A DNA stretch of 64,000 nt, taken from NCBI GenBank assembly GCA_947492525.1, contig CANLNQ010000020.1:62001-126000 (forward strand). The letters run 5' to 3'. Made by a program: the position numbers and the translations under genes. The notes under the pieces were generated by a model that was not told where the DNA came from, did no database searches, and saw only the letters and a list, made by a program, of their open reading frames with translations. How positions within the stretch are numbered: the stretch's first letter is position 1; every line of letters starts with the position of its first letter. Below are positions 10,305 to 19,367 of this stretch, piece after piece. Source of the stretch: an uncultured Granulosicoccus sp. (GTDB lineage: Bacteria > Pseudomonadota > Gammaproteobacteria > Granulosicoccales > Granulosicoccaceae).

Positions 10305-11174
10305 CTACTCGCCGCGAACCTGTGCCATGACTTCTTCGGCAAAGTTCTCTTCCTTCTTCTCGATGCCTTCGCCCACTTCCAGACGATGGAAACTGACGAC
10401 AGTTGCACCCTTTTCCTTGAGCAGCTGGGCCACTGTCTGGTCAGGGTTCTTGACGAAAGGCTGACCGACCAGAGTGATCTCTGCCAGGTACTTGCGGATT
10501 CGGCCAGATACCATCTTCTCGATGATCTCGGCTGGCTTGCCACTCTCGGCAGCTTCGGCCGAGAAGATCGCCTTTTCCTTTTCCAGCAGTTCAGCCGGCA
10601 CGCCGGACTCGTCGACACAGACGGGCTTGCTTGCAGCGATGTGCATGGCAATATCACGCGCCAGCTCGGCGTCGCCGCCAGAGATCTCGCAAACCACGCC
10701 GATACGACCGCCGTGAGAGTATTCGCCGTACTGACCACCAGCGCTCTTGCCGGCGGCACAACGACGTACCTGGATGTTCTCGCCGATCTTGGCAACCAGT
10801 GCCTTGCGAGCCTCTTCAACAGGCTGACCGTCGATGACCAGCGCATCAACGCTCTCGGGCTGCTGCTCGAGTACCGCATTGACCACCTTGTCGGTGAAGG
10901 CCACGAAATCCTCTGCCTTGGCGGCAAAGTCAGTCTGGCTGTTGATCTCGACCATGCCGAAGCTGCTGCCATCATCGCTCAGCTTGATGGCAACCGCGCC
11001 CTCAGCGGCAGTGTTACCGGATTTCTTGTCGGCTTTGGCCAGACCTGAAATCCGCATGGCTTCCACTGCGGCGTCCATGTCGCCGCCAGCTTCCGTCAGT
11101 GCTTTCTTGCATTCCATCATGCCGGCGCCGGTGCGCTCACGCAGCTCCTTAACCATGCTTGCCGAAATGGCCAT
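10305..11174 (-). CDS. tsf: translation elongation factor Ts
   Basis: EF-Ts exchanges GDP for GTP on EF-Tu. From the ATG at 11174 the protein is 289 residues. The N-terminal UBA-like domain has the signature KELRERTGAGMMECKKAL, and the core contains EINSQTDFAAK. An open frame extends to 11210, but the ATG at 11174 is preceded by AAGGGG at good spacing and gives the family N-terminus MAISASMVKE. It is in an operon with rpsB, 153 bases downstream. Confidence 0.97.
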   Translation of the reverse strand: MAISASMVKELRERTGAGMMECKKALTEAGGDMDAAVEAMRISGLAKADKKSGNTAAEGAVAIKLSDDGSSFGMVEINSQTDFAAKAEDFVAFTDKVVNAVLEQQPESVDALVIDGQPVEEARKALVAKIGENIQVRRCAAGKSAGGQYGEYSHGGRIGVVCEISGGDAELARDIAMHIAASKPVCVDESGVPAELLEKEKAIFSAEAAESGKPAEIIEKMVSGRIRKYLAEITLVGQPFVKNPDQTVAQLLKEKGATVVSFHRLEVGEGIEKKEENFAEEVMAQVRGE

Positions 11175-11327
11175 GTACATTCCCCTTAGAAATCTGTTGC
11201 CGGACAGCATTGATCGGTCCGGACTTGCTATTGAAAGTTGGTGGTGTAACCCGGCCAGCGAGCCGGGTCACGAACCTACACATGTTTTATGAACGGCTTC
11301 TGACGAAGCCGTCAATCAGCCGTTGTT

Positions 11328-12170
11328 TCAGGCTGCAGGAGCGGCGTCATCGCCAGCTACGGCAGCTTCCGGAGCTGCAGCGGCGGCTTCTGGTGCAGCG
11401 GCCTCTGGCGCAGCTTCAGCAGCAGGTGCCGCTTCGGGTGCTGCCTGTGCATCGGCAACAGCCGCTTCTTCGACATCCATCTGGCCGGAAGAACGCTTGC
11501 CGTCCTGGATGGCACTGGCCATGGCTTCAACATACAGTTGAATGGCGCGGATGGCGTCATCGTTGCCCGGAATGACGTAATCGATGCCGTCAGGAGAGTT
11601 ATTGGTATCGACAACGCCGATGACCGGAATACCCAGCTTCTTCGCTTCGGTGATGGCAATGCGCTCATGGCCGACATCGACAACGAACAGCGCATCCGGG
11701 AGGCGTTCCATGTGCTTGATACCACCCATGCCACGATCCAGCTTCTCGTGTTCGCGAGTCAGGCCCAGAGCTTCCTTCTTGCTCAGACGTTCGAAGCTGC
11801 CGTCTTCCTGCATGGCTTCGAGTTCCAGCAGACGCTTGACGGACTGCTTGACTGTCTTGAAGTTGGTCATCATGCCGCCGGACCAGCGACGGTTGACGAA
11901 AGGCATGTTGCAGCTTTCGGCCGCCTGACGAATCGGATCGCGCGCAGCACGCTTGGTACCGACGAACAGGATGCGACCATTCTTGGCAGCGATCTTGCCG
12001 GCATAGTTGGTGGCTTCGATCAGAGCAGGCAAGCTCTTTTCGAGGTTGAAAATATGGATGTTGTTTCGCTCACCATAGATGTACGGAGCCATCTTGGGAG
12101 CCCAGTAACGAGTCTGGTGTCCGAAATGCACGCCTGCTTCAAGCATCTGGCGCATGGTTACTTCAGCCAT
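11328..12170 (-). CDS. rpsB: 30S ribosomal protein S2 with an Ala/Glu/Pro-rich tail
   Basis: S2 binds late to the back of the 30S head-body junction and is needed for S1 binding. The core (about residues 1-235) is canonical, starting [20 protein letters not shown] and including [20 protein letters not shown]. The protein is 280 residues, roughly 40 longer than E. coli S2, because of a C-terminal run of Ala, Pro and Glu. The start at 12170 follows AGAGGA at good spacing; the longer open frame to 12212 adds non-homologous residues. It is the first gene of the rpsB-tsf unit. Confidence 0.96.
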   Translation of the reverse strand: MAEVTMRQMLEAGVHFGHQTRYWAPKMAPYIYGERNNIHIFNLEKSLPALIEATNYAGKIAAKNGRILFVGTKRAARDPIRQAAESCNMPFVNRRWSGGMMTNFKTVKQSVKRLLELEAMQEDGSFERLSKKEALGLTREHEKLDRGMGGIKHMERLPDALFVVDVGHERIAITEAKKLGIPVIGVVDTNNSPDGIDYVIPGNDDAIRAIQLYVEAMASAIQDGKRSSGQMDVEEAAVADAQAAPEAAPAAEAAPEAAAPEAAAAAPEAAVAGDDAAPAA

Positions 12171-12377
12171 GGGATATCCTCTGGTTGGGTTTGGCCTCCG
12201 CAAGTCAACCACGACAGACCCATCAGATCATCTGGACAGGCACCCGGTCGGGTTTGGACGACTTGCGTGTGAAATCCGGAAACAGAAAATCCTGCCCCGG
12301 TCAGCCCGTCTTTATAACACGATCGGGGCCAGCGTTGTACACTATCGGCCTCGATTCATTTACCGCGACCAGAACCT
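12171..12377. promoter_or_regulatory. divergent rpsB / map intergenic region
   Basis: This 207-bp space separates rpsB (minus) from map (plus) and must hold both promoters. A TATAAA hexamer on the minus strand near 12310-12315 could be the rpsB -10 box, but I find no convincing -35 partner. The long rpsB leader is where S2 autoregulation acts in other gammaproteobacteria; no structure is proved here. Confidence 0.4.
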
Positions 12378-13145
12378 ATGTCCATCTCCCTCAAAACGCC
12401 AGAGCAAATCGCCAAAATGCGAATCGCTGGTCGTCTCGCGGCCGAGGTTCTGGACATGATCACAGAATACGTGGTGCCGGGCGTCACGACAGAGGAATTG
12501 AATACCATCTGTCACAACCATATCGTCAATGTACAGAAAGGCATTCCGGCGACGCTGGGTTACAAGGGCTTCACCAAGTCCATCTGCACCTCCATCAATC
12601 AGCAGATCTGTCATGGCATTCCCGGTGATCGGGTGCTCAAGAAGGGTGATATCGTCAATATCGACGTCACCGTCATCAAGGATGGCTGGTTCGGGGACAC
12701 CAGCCGCATGTATTACGTCGGCGCCGTGGCACCCCATGCAAGACGGCTGAGCGAGTGCGCCTACGAGAGCATGGTGCGCGGGATCCGCGCGGTCCGACCC
12801 GGCGCCACGCTGGGCGATGTCGGTCATGCCATCCAGGAATACGTCGAGGGACAGCACTACTCCGTGGTTCAGGAGTACTGTGGCCACGGTATCGGCTCCA
12901 GCTTCCATGAAGACCCCCAGGTGCTGCACTACGGCAAACCCGGAACCGGTGTGGAGCTCAGAGCCGGCATGACCTTCACCATCGAACCCATGGTCAATCA
13001 GGGAAAACGTCACGCCAAGGTACTCGCCGACGGCTGGACTGTCGTCACCAAGGACCGCTCCCTGTCGGCCCAGTGGGAACACACGGTGCTGGTGACCGAA
13101 GACGGCTTCGAACTGCTGACACTCAGCGACGGGCAGACGCTCTAG
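12378..13145 (+). CDS. map: type I methionine aminopeptidase
   Basis: Map removes the initiator methionine from nascent proteins. The protein is 255 residues with the pita-bread fold. The five metal ligands can be placed: two Asp in NIDVTVIKDGWFGDTSRM, His in GHGIGSSFHEDP, Glu in FTIEPM, and Glu in WEHTVLV. It is divergent from rpsB and followed by glnD, the classic rpsB-map-glnD context. Confidence 0.97.
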   Translation: MSISLKTPEQIAKMRIAGRLAAEVLDMITEYVVPGVTTEELNTICHNHIVNVQKGIPATLGYKGFTKSICTSINQQICHGIPGDRVLKKGDIVNIDVTVIKDGWFGDTSRMYYVGAVAPHARRLSECAYESMVRGIRAVRPGATLGDVGHAIQEYVEGQHYSVVQEYCGHGIGSSFHEDPQVLHYGKPGTGVELRAGMTFTIEPMVNQGKRHAKVLADGWTVVTKDRSLSAQWEHTVLVTEDGFELLTLSDGQTL

Positions 13146-13161
13146 TGATCGGGCAGACCGG

Positions 13162-13194
13162 GTGCACTCGATCCGGCGTGCCGGGTGAGTGCAC
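13162..13194 (+). terminator. inverted repeat after map
   Basis: An 8-bp perfect inverted repeat (GTGCACTC/GAGTGCAC) with a 17-base loop lies 16 bases after the map stop. There is no T tract, so it may be a 3'-end stabilising hairpin rather than an intrinsic terminator. glnD begins 57 bases later. Confidence 0.3.
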
Positions 13195-13251
13195 ACGCCC
13201 CCGACGACTGCGCACCCGGATTGCGCTGACACAACCCGATAGCAGTTATTC

Positions 13252-15951
13252 ATGATCGCATTGGCAGACACCCAACTCCCGGATTCGGCCCCCTGGGTGC
13301 AGATCGACCTGCCCACGGTCAGTGCGGGCATCATTCGTGATGTCGATCAACTGCTGAGCGAGGGCGAACACGGCCCGGCCACCTTGCGACAGGCCCTGCA
13401 GACGGGCAGCGAGGCCATCCACGAGCAATTTCTGGCCGGCGCCCGCGCCTCCTGCCTGCTGGCGCTGCGCACCGCTGTCATCGACCATATCCTCAAGCAC
13501 CTCTGGGGCCGCAAGGCGGACAGCCTGAACGGTCTGGCGCTGGTTGCCGTGGGGGGTTACGGGCGCGGTGAACTGCACCCCTGCTCCGATATCGATATTG
13601 CCATCCTGCTGCCCGAACCCGGCGACAACGCTGCCAACGGAACGCTCGACAATGACCTGAGCGAGTGGATCACGGCCCTGTGGGACCTCAACCTGGATAT
13701 CGGTCACAGCGTACGCACCGTAGCCGACTGTGAGCGCGAAGCCGGCAATGACATCACGATCATCACCAATCTGATGGAGGCACGTCTGCTGTGCGGCAGC
13801 GAGGAGCTGTTTGCGCAGATGCAGCAGATCATCCAGCCGATTCACATGTGGAATTCCGCCGAATTCTTCGCCGCCAAGGTGGCCGAGCAGGACGATCGGC
13901 ACCAGCGCTTCCAGACCAATGCCTATCGCCTGGAGCCTAACATCAAGGAGAGTCAGGGAGGGCTGCGCGATTTCCAGACCATCGCCTGGGTGTGTCAGCG
14001 ACAATTCGGTACAGCCGGACTCAGCGCGCTGGTCACGCACAACCTGCTGGAGCCTCAGGAACTGGTCTCGCTTCGTGAAGGTCTGGAGTTGCTGTGGCGC
14101 ATCCGCTATATGTTGCATCACGTCACCGGACGCCGGGAAGATCGCCTTCTGTTCGATTACCAGAAAGACATCGCTCACGCCTTCGGTTATACCGATGACA
14201 CCGACAATCGCTCCATCGAACAGCTGATGCAGCGCTTCTACCGTTCAGTCATGTCGCTGCAACGACTCAACGAGATCCTGTTGCAGGGGATTGGCGGCAT
14301 CATCAGCGGCGTGACCGCAGCCTCCGACATCGAACCGATCAATTCTCGCTTTCAACTGCGCAACGGATTTCTGGAGGTGACCAATGACAATGTCTTCATG
14401 CACTATCCACCGGCATTGCTTGAACTGTTTCTGGTATTCAGCAATACCCCGGATGCCGTCAATGTGCGCTCCAATACCGTTCGGCTCATCCGCGCGAATC
14501 TGCCTCTGATCAACTTCCGCTTCCGCAGCGACCCTGCGGTACGCAATCTGTTTCTGCAGATCTTCTGCAACCCCCACAAGCTGACCCGCACCGTCAGGTT
14601 GATGAACCGCTACGGCGTGATGGCAGCCTATCTGCCCGCCTTCGACAAGATTGTCGGGCGCATGCAATATGACCTGTTTCATATCTACACCGTGGATGAG
14701 CACACCATCGGCGTGATCCGCAATCTGCGCAGGCTGATGCTGCCGCAGTTTGCCGATGAACTACCCCACGGCAGCAGCGTGGCCAGCACCATCAGCAAGC
14801 CGCACATACTCTATCTCACCGGACTGTTCCACGACATTGCCAAGGGTCGTGGGGGCGATCACAGCATTCTCGGCGCGGAAGATGCCCGCGAGTTTGCCGT
14901 CAATCACGGCCTGCCCAAGGCAGATGCCGAGCTGCTTGAGTGGACGGTCAGAAATCATCTGCTGATGTCCATGACGGCACAACGGCGCGATATCGATGAT
15001 CCCAATGAACAGCTGGAATTCGCACGACGCTGCGGCAGTATCGAACGGCTCAACCACCTGTACCTGCTGACCATTTCGGACATTCGCGCCACCAATCCGG
15101 AACTGTGGAACTCATTCAAGCAGAGCCTGCTTCAGTCCCTGTACCGCCACGCCCTGCTGATTCTGCAGCGCGGTCTGGACAACCCGCTCGATGTCGGCGA
15201 TGTCATCAAGCGCCGGCAGGATCATACACGCACGCTGCTTGAAGAGTCGCTGGAGAACGACCCGCGTGTAGACAACTTGTGGTCCACCCTGGGTGACGAT
15301 TATTTCCGGCAGTATCAGGCAGTGGAAATTGCCCGACATACCGAGATTCTGCTGGCCAATGAAGACACCCCCGGCCCGCTCGTCTCGCTGCGATATTCCG
15401 GGTCGCGGGGCTCCACTGAAATACTCATCTATACACCGGATGACAAGGCACTGTTTGCTCTGATCACGGCAGTCATGGAACGTCTGCAACTGAACATCCT
15501 GTCGGCCACCATCAATACCACTGCCGGCGGCTTCGCACTGGATACCTTTCATGTACTCGACACGAACCACATGCCGATCGAGGACATCAATCGCATTGAC
15601 GAAATACGTCAGACACTGACCTATGAGCTGGGTGTGCCCAAGGATCTTCCCTCGCTGAGCGCACAACGACCTGCCAGACAACTGCGCTATTTTTCCATCT
15701 CCACCAAGGTCGAGTTTTCCAACGACGAAGCGGGCTTCACTGAAGTGCACATCACGGCCGCTGACAGACCCGGCATTCTGTCGGGTATCGGCAAGGTCCT
15801 TCTGGGTGCTGGTTTCAACGTTCATGCGGCACGAATCGCCACACTGGGTGAACGCATCGATGATGTTTTCCTGCTGTCGAACCAGGCAGGGCTGCCACTG
15901 AGCGATAGTGAACAGGACACCGTGCGTGAACTGCTCATGCAGAAGCTGTAG
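13252..15951 (+). CDS. glnD: [protein-PII] uridylyltransferase / uridylyl-removing enzyme
   Basis: GlnD is the glutamine sensor of the nitrogen system: it uridylylates PII when glutamine is low and removes UMP when it is high. The protein is 899 residues. The nucleotidyltransferase domain has GGYGRGELHPCSDIDIAIL at about residues 99-117. The HD hydrolase domain has LFHDIAKGRGGDHS at about 525-538. Two ACT domains close the protein, the second around PGILSGIGKVLLGAGFNVHA. The substrate PII gene is not in the window. Confidence 0.97.
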   Translation: MIALADTQLPDSAPWVQIDLPTVSAGIIRDVDQLLSEGEHGPATLRQALQTGSEAIHEQFLAGARASCLLALRTAVIDHILKHLWGRKADSLNGLALVAVGGYGRGELHPCSDIDIAILLPEPGDNAANGTLDNDLSEWITALWDLNLDIGHSVRTVADCEREAGNDITIITNLMEARLLCGSEELFAQMQQIIQPIHMWNSAEFFAAKVAEQDDRHQRFQTNAYRLEPNIKESQGGLRDFQTIAWVCQRQFGTAGLSALVTHNLLEPQELVSLREGLELLWRIRYMLHHVTGRREDRLLFDYQKDIAHAFGYTDDTDNRSIEQLMQRFYRSVMSLQRLNEILLQGIGGIISGVTAASDIEPINSRFQLRNGFLEVTNDNVFMHYPPALLELFLVFSNTPDAVNVRSNTVRLIRANLPLINFRFRSDPAVRNLFLQIFCNPHKLTRTVRLMNRYGVMAAYLPAFDKIVGRMQYDLFHIYTVDEHTIGVIRNLRRLMLPQFADELPHGSSVASTISKPHILYLTGLFHDIAKGRGGDHSILGAEDAREFAVNHGLPKADAELLEWTVRNHLLMSMTAQRRDIDDPNEQLEFARRCGSIERLNHLYLLTISDIRATNPELWNSFKQSLLQSLYRHALLILQRGLDNPLDVGDVIKRRQDHTRTLLEESLENDPRVDNLWSTLGDDYFRQYQAVEIARHTEILLANEDTPGPLVSLRYSGSRGSTEILIYTPDDKALFALITAVMERLQLNILSATINTTAGGFALDTFHVLDTNHMPIEDINRIDEIRQTLTYELGVPKDLPSLSAQRPARQLRYFSISTKVEFSNDEAGFTEVHITAADRPGILSGIGKVLLGAGFNVHAARIATLGERIDDVFLLSNQAGLPLSDSEQDTVRELLMQKL

Positions 15952-15990
15952 TGGCATAGCCGCAACCCAACACCAACCAGGAAGCAACGA

Positions 15991-17130
15991 GTGACCACCA
16001 CGTACAGCGATACCGTCGAACTATTGATCGACCTGGTGCAACGAGACTCGGTAACACCCGACGACAAGGGCTGCCAGAACATGCTGGGTGAACGTCTTGA
16101 ACGCCTGGGTTTCACACTGGAATCCATGCCTTCCGGCGGTGTCACCAATCTGTGGGCACGCCTTGGAACCGAAGCCCCCCTGTTCACCTTCGCCGGGCAT
16201 ACCGATGTTGTCCCCACCGGTGATGTGCAGGATTGGTCATCTCCCCCCTTCGCTGCCTGCATTGTCGAGGACCACCTGATCGGACGCGGTGCGGCAGACA
16301 TGAAAGGGGGTGTGGCTGCCATGATCACGGCCATTGAACGGTTTCTTGCCGCCGATGGCCTGAAACGCGGATCCATTGCCGTGTTACTGACCAGCGACGA
16401 GGAAGGCCCTGCCACCGATGGCACCTGCAAGGTCATCGAAGCGCTCGAAGCACGCAATGAGAAAATCGATTACTGCATCGTGGGTGAACCTACCAGCGAT
16501 CAGCAACTGGGTGACATCATTCGCCATGGCCGACGTGGCTCGCTGGGCGCAACCCTGACAATCCGCGGCAAGCAAGGCCATGTTGCCTATCCCCACCTGG
16601 CAGACAATCCGGTTCATCGCGCTGTTCCCGCTCTGGCTGAGCTGACGGCCATCGAATGGGATCAAGGCAATGACCATTTCCCGCCAACGACCCTGCAGAT
16701 TTCCAACATCAATGCTGGCACCGGCGCAAGCAACGTGATTCCCGGCCAGCTCGTGGTGGAATTCAACCTGCGCTATAGCCCGGAAACGAGCATCGATACG
16801 ATCAAGCAGACCGTCGATGAGCTATGCAGCAGACACCAATTGAACTCGGAGCTACTGTGGAAAGACAGTGCTCGACCCTTCATCACCTCGCCAGGCACTC
16901 TGACCGATGCCGTACAACAGGCTATCATGAGCGAAACCGGTGTCAGTGCAACTCTGGATACAGGCGGTGGAACCTCCGATGGACGCTTCATCGCACCAAC
17001 CGGCGCGCAGGTGATCGAATTCGGACCAATCAACGCAACCATCCACCAGGTGGATGAGTGTGTATCCTGCAGTGATATCGACGCCTTGTCGCGAATCTAC
17101 GAGTCGACGCTGCAACAACTACTGGGTTAA
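15991..17130 (+). CDS. dapE: succinyl-diaminopimelate desuccinylase
   Basis: DapE hydrolyses N-succinyl-LL-diaminopimelate in lysine and peptidoglycan precursor synthesis. The protein is 379 residues, an M20-family metallohydrolase. Zinc ligands and the general base are visible: FAGHTDVVPTGD, GRGAADMKGG and TSDEEGPA, plus a C-terminal HQVDECV. It starts with GTG at 15991 behind AGGAAG. The gap to glnD is 39 bases. Confidence 0.96.
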   Translation: MTTTYSDTVELLIDLVQRDSVTPDDKGCQNMLGERLERLGFTLESMPSGGVTNLWARLGTEAPLFTFAGHTDVVPTGDVQDWSSPPFAACIVEDHLIGRGAADMKGGVAAMITAIERFLAADGLKRGSIAVLLTSDEEGPATDGTCKVIEALEARNEKIDYCIVGEPTSDQQLGDIIRHGRRGSLGATLTIRGKQGHVAYPHLADNPVHRAVPALAELTAIEWDQGNDHFPPTTLQISNINAGTGASNVIPGQLVVEFNLRYSPETSIDTIKQTVDELCSRHQLNSELLWKDSARPFITSPGTLTDAVQQAIMSETGVSATLDTGGGTSDGRFIAPTGAQVIEFGPINATIHQVDECVSCSDIDALSRIYESTLQQLLG

Positions 17131-17148
17131 CGGAAAAGGAGTGACACA

Positions 17149-17934
17149 ATGGGCATGCTAGACGGCAAGCGATTCATCATTTTCGGAGTGGCCAGCAAAC
17201 GCTCCATCGCCTGGGGTATTGCCGAGGCGATGCATAGAGAAGGTGCGGAGCTGGCATTCACCTATCAGAACGACAGACTCAAGGATCGGGTCATCGACAT
17301 GGCAGCGGCCTGCGATTCCACGCTGGTCTTCCCCTGCGATGTGGCCGAAGACGATCAGATCGATAGTCTGATGGAGTCGGTGAAGTCGGTATGGAGTGAT
17401 GGTTTCGATGGCCTGGTACACGCGGTGGCCTTTGCCCCACGCGAAGCTCTGGACGGCGATTTTCTGGAGTCTGTTACACGAGAGTCCTTCCGTATCGCTC
17501 ACGACATCAGCTCGTACAGCTTTGCCGCTGTCGCGAAGGCCGCCAGACCACAACTGCGCAAGGGCGGATCTCTGATAACCCTGTCATACCTGGGTGCTGT
17601 CCGAGCCATGCCGAACTACAATGTCATGGGCTTGGCGAAGGCATCACTGGAAGCCAATACCCGTTTCATGGCCTCGTCTCTCGGACCGGATGGTGTGCGC
17701 GTCAACGCGATCTCTGCAGGCCCGATCAAGACACTGGCCGCAGCCGGCATCGGCGACTTCAAGAAACTGCTTGGTCATGTCTCTTCGGTTTCACCGATGC
17801 GAGAGAACACCACTATCGAACAGGTGGGTGATACCGCCGCGTTCCTCGCCTCTCCAATGGCCGGCGGCATCACCGGGCAAGTCATCTATGTGGACGGCGG
17901 TTTCAACATCGTATCGATGCCCGACCTGAGCTAG
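17149..17934 (+). CDS. fabI: enoyl-[acyl-carrier-protein] reductase (NADH), FabI type
   Basis: FabI performs the last reduction of the fatty acid elongation cycle. The protein is 261 residues of the SDR fold. It shows the FabI-specific nucleotide motif [15 protein letters not shown] near the N-terminus and the catalytic [14 protein letters not shown] segment, in which Tyr and Lys are six residues apart. The start at 17149 follows a strong AAAAGGAG. It lies 18 bases after dapE and is probably in the same transcript. Confidence 0.96.
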   Translation: MGMLDGKRFIIFGVASKRSIAWGIAEAMHREGAELAFTYQNDRLKDRVIDMAAACDSTLVFPCDVAEDDQIDSLMESVKSVWSDGFDGLVHAVAFAPREALDGDFLESVTRESFRIAHDISSYSFAAVAKAARPQLRKGGSLITLSYLGAVRAMPNYNVMGLAKASLEANTRFMASSLGPDGVRVNAISAGPIKTLAAAGIGDFKKLLGHVSSVSPMRENTTIEQVGDTAAFLASPMAGGITGQVIYVDGGFNIVSMPDLS

Positions 17935-17953
17935 AAAATCACGCAGGCAACTT

Positions 17954-17985
17954 CCGCAGAGGCCAGTGTACTGACACCTCTGCGG
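17954..17985 (+). terminator. hairpin after fabI
   Basis: A 9-bp perfect stem (CCGCAGAGG/CCTCTGCGG, 14-base loop) begins 19 bases after the fabI stop. No T run follows, so termination activity is uncertain. The 237-bp space between the convergent fabI and mscL genes holds no other feature I can support. Confidence 0.4.
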
Positions 17986-18171
17986 GAGCGAACTGACAGA
18001 ACCTGACAGGCCCCTGGCAGGTCGGACCTTGAAATCGCGACTGATGCGACCCACTGCCCCGCTCAGCGACGAACTCCCCCAGCTTTCACCCCCCGGATAT
18101 TGCTCAAGCTCGCGCCTTGCGGCTGGCCGCCTGGCGACTCGCCGAATGAACGCTTTGTACGAATCAGTACA

Positions 18172-18561
18172 CTAGCGATTCTGCTGCTTCAGCAAATCGC
18201 GGATTTCCGAAAGCAGTTGTACATCCGCAGGCGCCTCCTCGGGCTCCTCGACCTTTTCCTCTTCGGCCCCTCGTTTCATGCGGTTGATCATCTTCAGGAT
18301 CATGAAGATCACGAAAGCGATGATCAGAAAATCGATCAATGCCTGTATGAAGGCACCGTAGCCGATCGCCGCATCTCCCACGTTTATCGAGAGCTGGCTG
18401 AAATCGACACCGCCCATGAATACCCCGATCACCGGCATCAGTATGCTATCGACCAATGTCCCCACCATCTCACTGACGGCAGCGCCAATGATGATGCCAA
18501 CAGCCATATCGATAAGGCTGCCTTTCATGGCGAATTCCTTGAATTCCTTGACCATACCCAT
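18172..18561 (-). CDS. mscL: large-conductance mechanosensitive channel
   Basis: MscL is a homopentameric inner-membrane pore that opens under membrane tension to relieve hypo-osmotic shock. From the ATG at 18561, which follows GGAG, the protein is 129 residues. It begins MGMVKEFKEFAMKGSLIDMA, with the pore-lining TM1 at about residues 17-42 and TM2 at about 75-98, and a charged C-terminal helix ending in LLSEIRDLLKQQ. The open frame extends to 18621 but the upstream part is non-homologous. It diverges from the DUF2470 gene across a 9-bp repeat array. Confidence 0.95.
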   Translation of the reverse strand: MGMVKEFKEFAMKGSLIDMAVGIIIGAAVSEMVGTLVDSILMPVIGVFMGGVDFSQLSINVGDAAIGYGAFIQALIDFLIIAFVIFMILKMINRMKRGAEEEKVEEPEEAPADVQLLSEIRDLLKQQNR

Positions 18562-18690
18562 GTCGTTCACTCCAGAAGTCGTGCATTGATTGATAAGTGG
18601 ATTTGCATCGGGGCCTGACAATGAGCGTCATGCCACTGCGAGCGATGGTAGGCAACACGAGCGAAGCGCACTGCAAACAATCGTGCGCTG

Positions 18691-18843
18691 CCGCATCCGC
18701 CGCATCCGCCACATCAGCCACATCAGCCACATCAGCCACATCAGCCACATCCGCCGCATCAGTCGCATCAGTCGCATCAGTCGCATCAGTCGCATCAGTC
18801 GCATCAGTCGCATCAGTCGCATCAGTCGCATCAGTCGCACCAG
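18691..18843. repeat. 17 tandem copies of a 9-bp repeat
   Basis: Seventeen consecutive 9-bp units run without gaps. The first two are CCGCATCCG, then four CCACATCAG, two transitional units (CCACATCCG, CCGCATCAG), eight TCGCATCAG, and a final TCGCACCAG. The two main blocks differ by a few substitutions, so they look like separate expansions. The array sits between mscL and the DUF2470 gene. The unit is a multiple of three, and the frame that reads into the DUF2470 gene stays open through the array as an Ala/Ser/Thr/Val repeat. Confidence 0.95.
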
Positions 18844-18893
18844 CGATTTTCGACAGGCTATCATTCAAACTCCATCGAAAACCGGAAACGACG

Positions 18894-19217
18894 ATGAGCA
18901 CACACGATGAACTCGATCCCGAATTCACCCGATCAGTCATTTCCCACATGAATGAAGATCATGCAGACGCCTGCCTGCGCATTGTCAGAGCCTTTTCTGA
19001 TGAACGCTCGGCCAGTAGTGCAAGACTGCACAAGCTGGATCGTCACAGCCTCTATTTTCTCGTACAGAATTCGACATCAGCAGAAACACCCTCTGCATCA
19101 GACTCGCTTGAAGTCAGGGTCGATCTGCCAAAGCCACTGAGTAGCGAGCAACAGCTGAGAGGGGCAATCGTTGGTCTGAGCTCTCAAGCGCGAAAAATCC
19201 TGTCCGCAGACGAGTAA
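18894..19217 (+). CDS. DUF2470 domain protein, related to the C-terminus of HugZ-type haem proteins
   Basis: This small protein is 107 residues from the ATG at 18894. The DUF2470 hallmark HMNEDHADACLRIVRAF is at about residues 17-33. In larger proteins this domain follows a pyridoxamine-oxidase-like domain in haem-utilisation (HugZ) proteins; here it stands alone, so a role in haem or tetrapyrrole handling is only an inference. The open frame continues upstream through the 9-bp repeats to 18597 and could add an Ala/Ser/Thr tail, but the conserved domain begins just after 18894. It is convergent with ppiD. Confidence 0.75.
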   Translation: MSTHDELDPEFTRSVISHMNEDHADACLRIVRAFSDERSASSARLHKLDRHSLYFLVQNSTSAETPSASDSLEVRVDLPKPLSSEQQLRGAIVGLSSQARKILSADE

Positions 19218-19308
19218 TCTGTAGAAGTTCAGACTTGATTTTCAAGCGAGGTGTCAGATAACGTCTGAATTTCCGTACATAGCCGAACAAATCCCCCCCC
19301 AGAACGAA

Positions 19309-19344
19309 AAACGGGTTCGCCTGCAAGAGCAAGCGAACCCGTTT
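19309..19344 (-). terminator. rho-independent terminator after ppiD
   Basis: A perfect 12-bp stem (minus strand AAACGGGTTCGC/GCGAACCCGTTT, 12-base loop) is followed on the minus strand by a run of five T. It lies 24 bases past the ppiD stop. A run of eight C (plus strand) is just beyond it. Confidence 0.85.
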
Positions 19345-19367
19345 CGATCGGCCGGGGCCGTGGTCTG

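Noticed and set aside
18691-18843. CRISPR array from the regular repeats
   Set aside because: The units are 9 bp and directly adjacent, with no unique spacers, and no cas gene is in the window.
18628-18864. Minus-strand open frame encoding a Met-Arg-Leu repeat
   Set aside because: It is a by-product of the 9-bp tandem repeat read in another frame, with no family pattern and overlapping the region between two supported genes.
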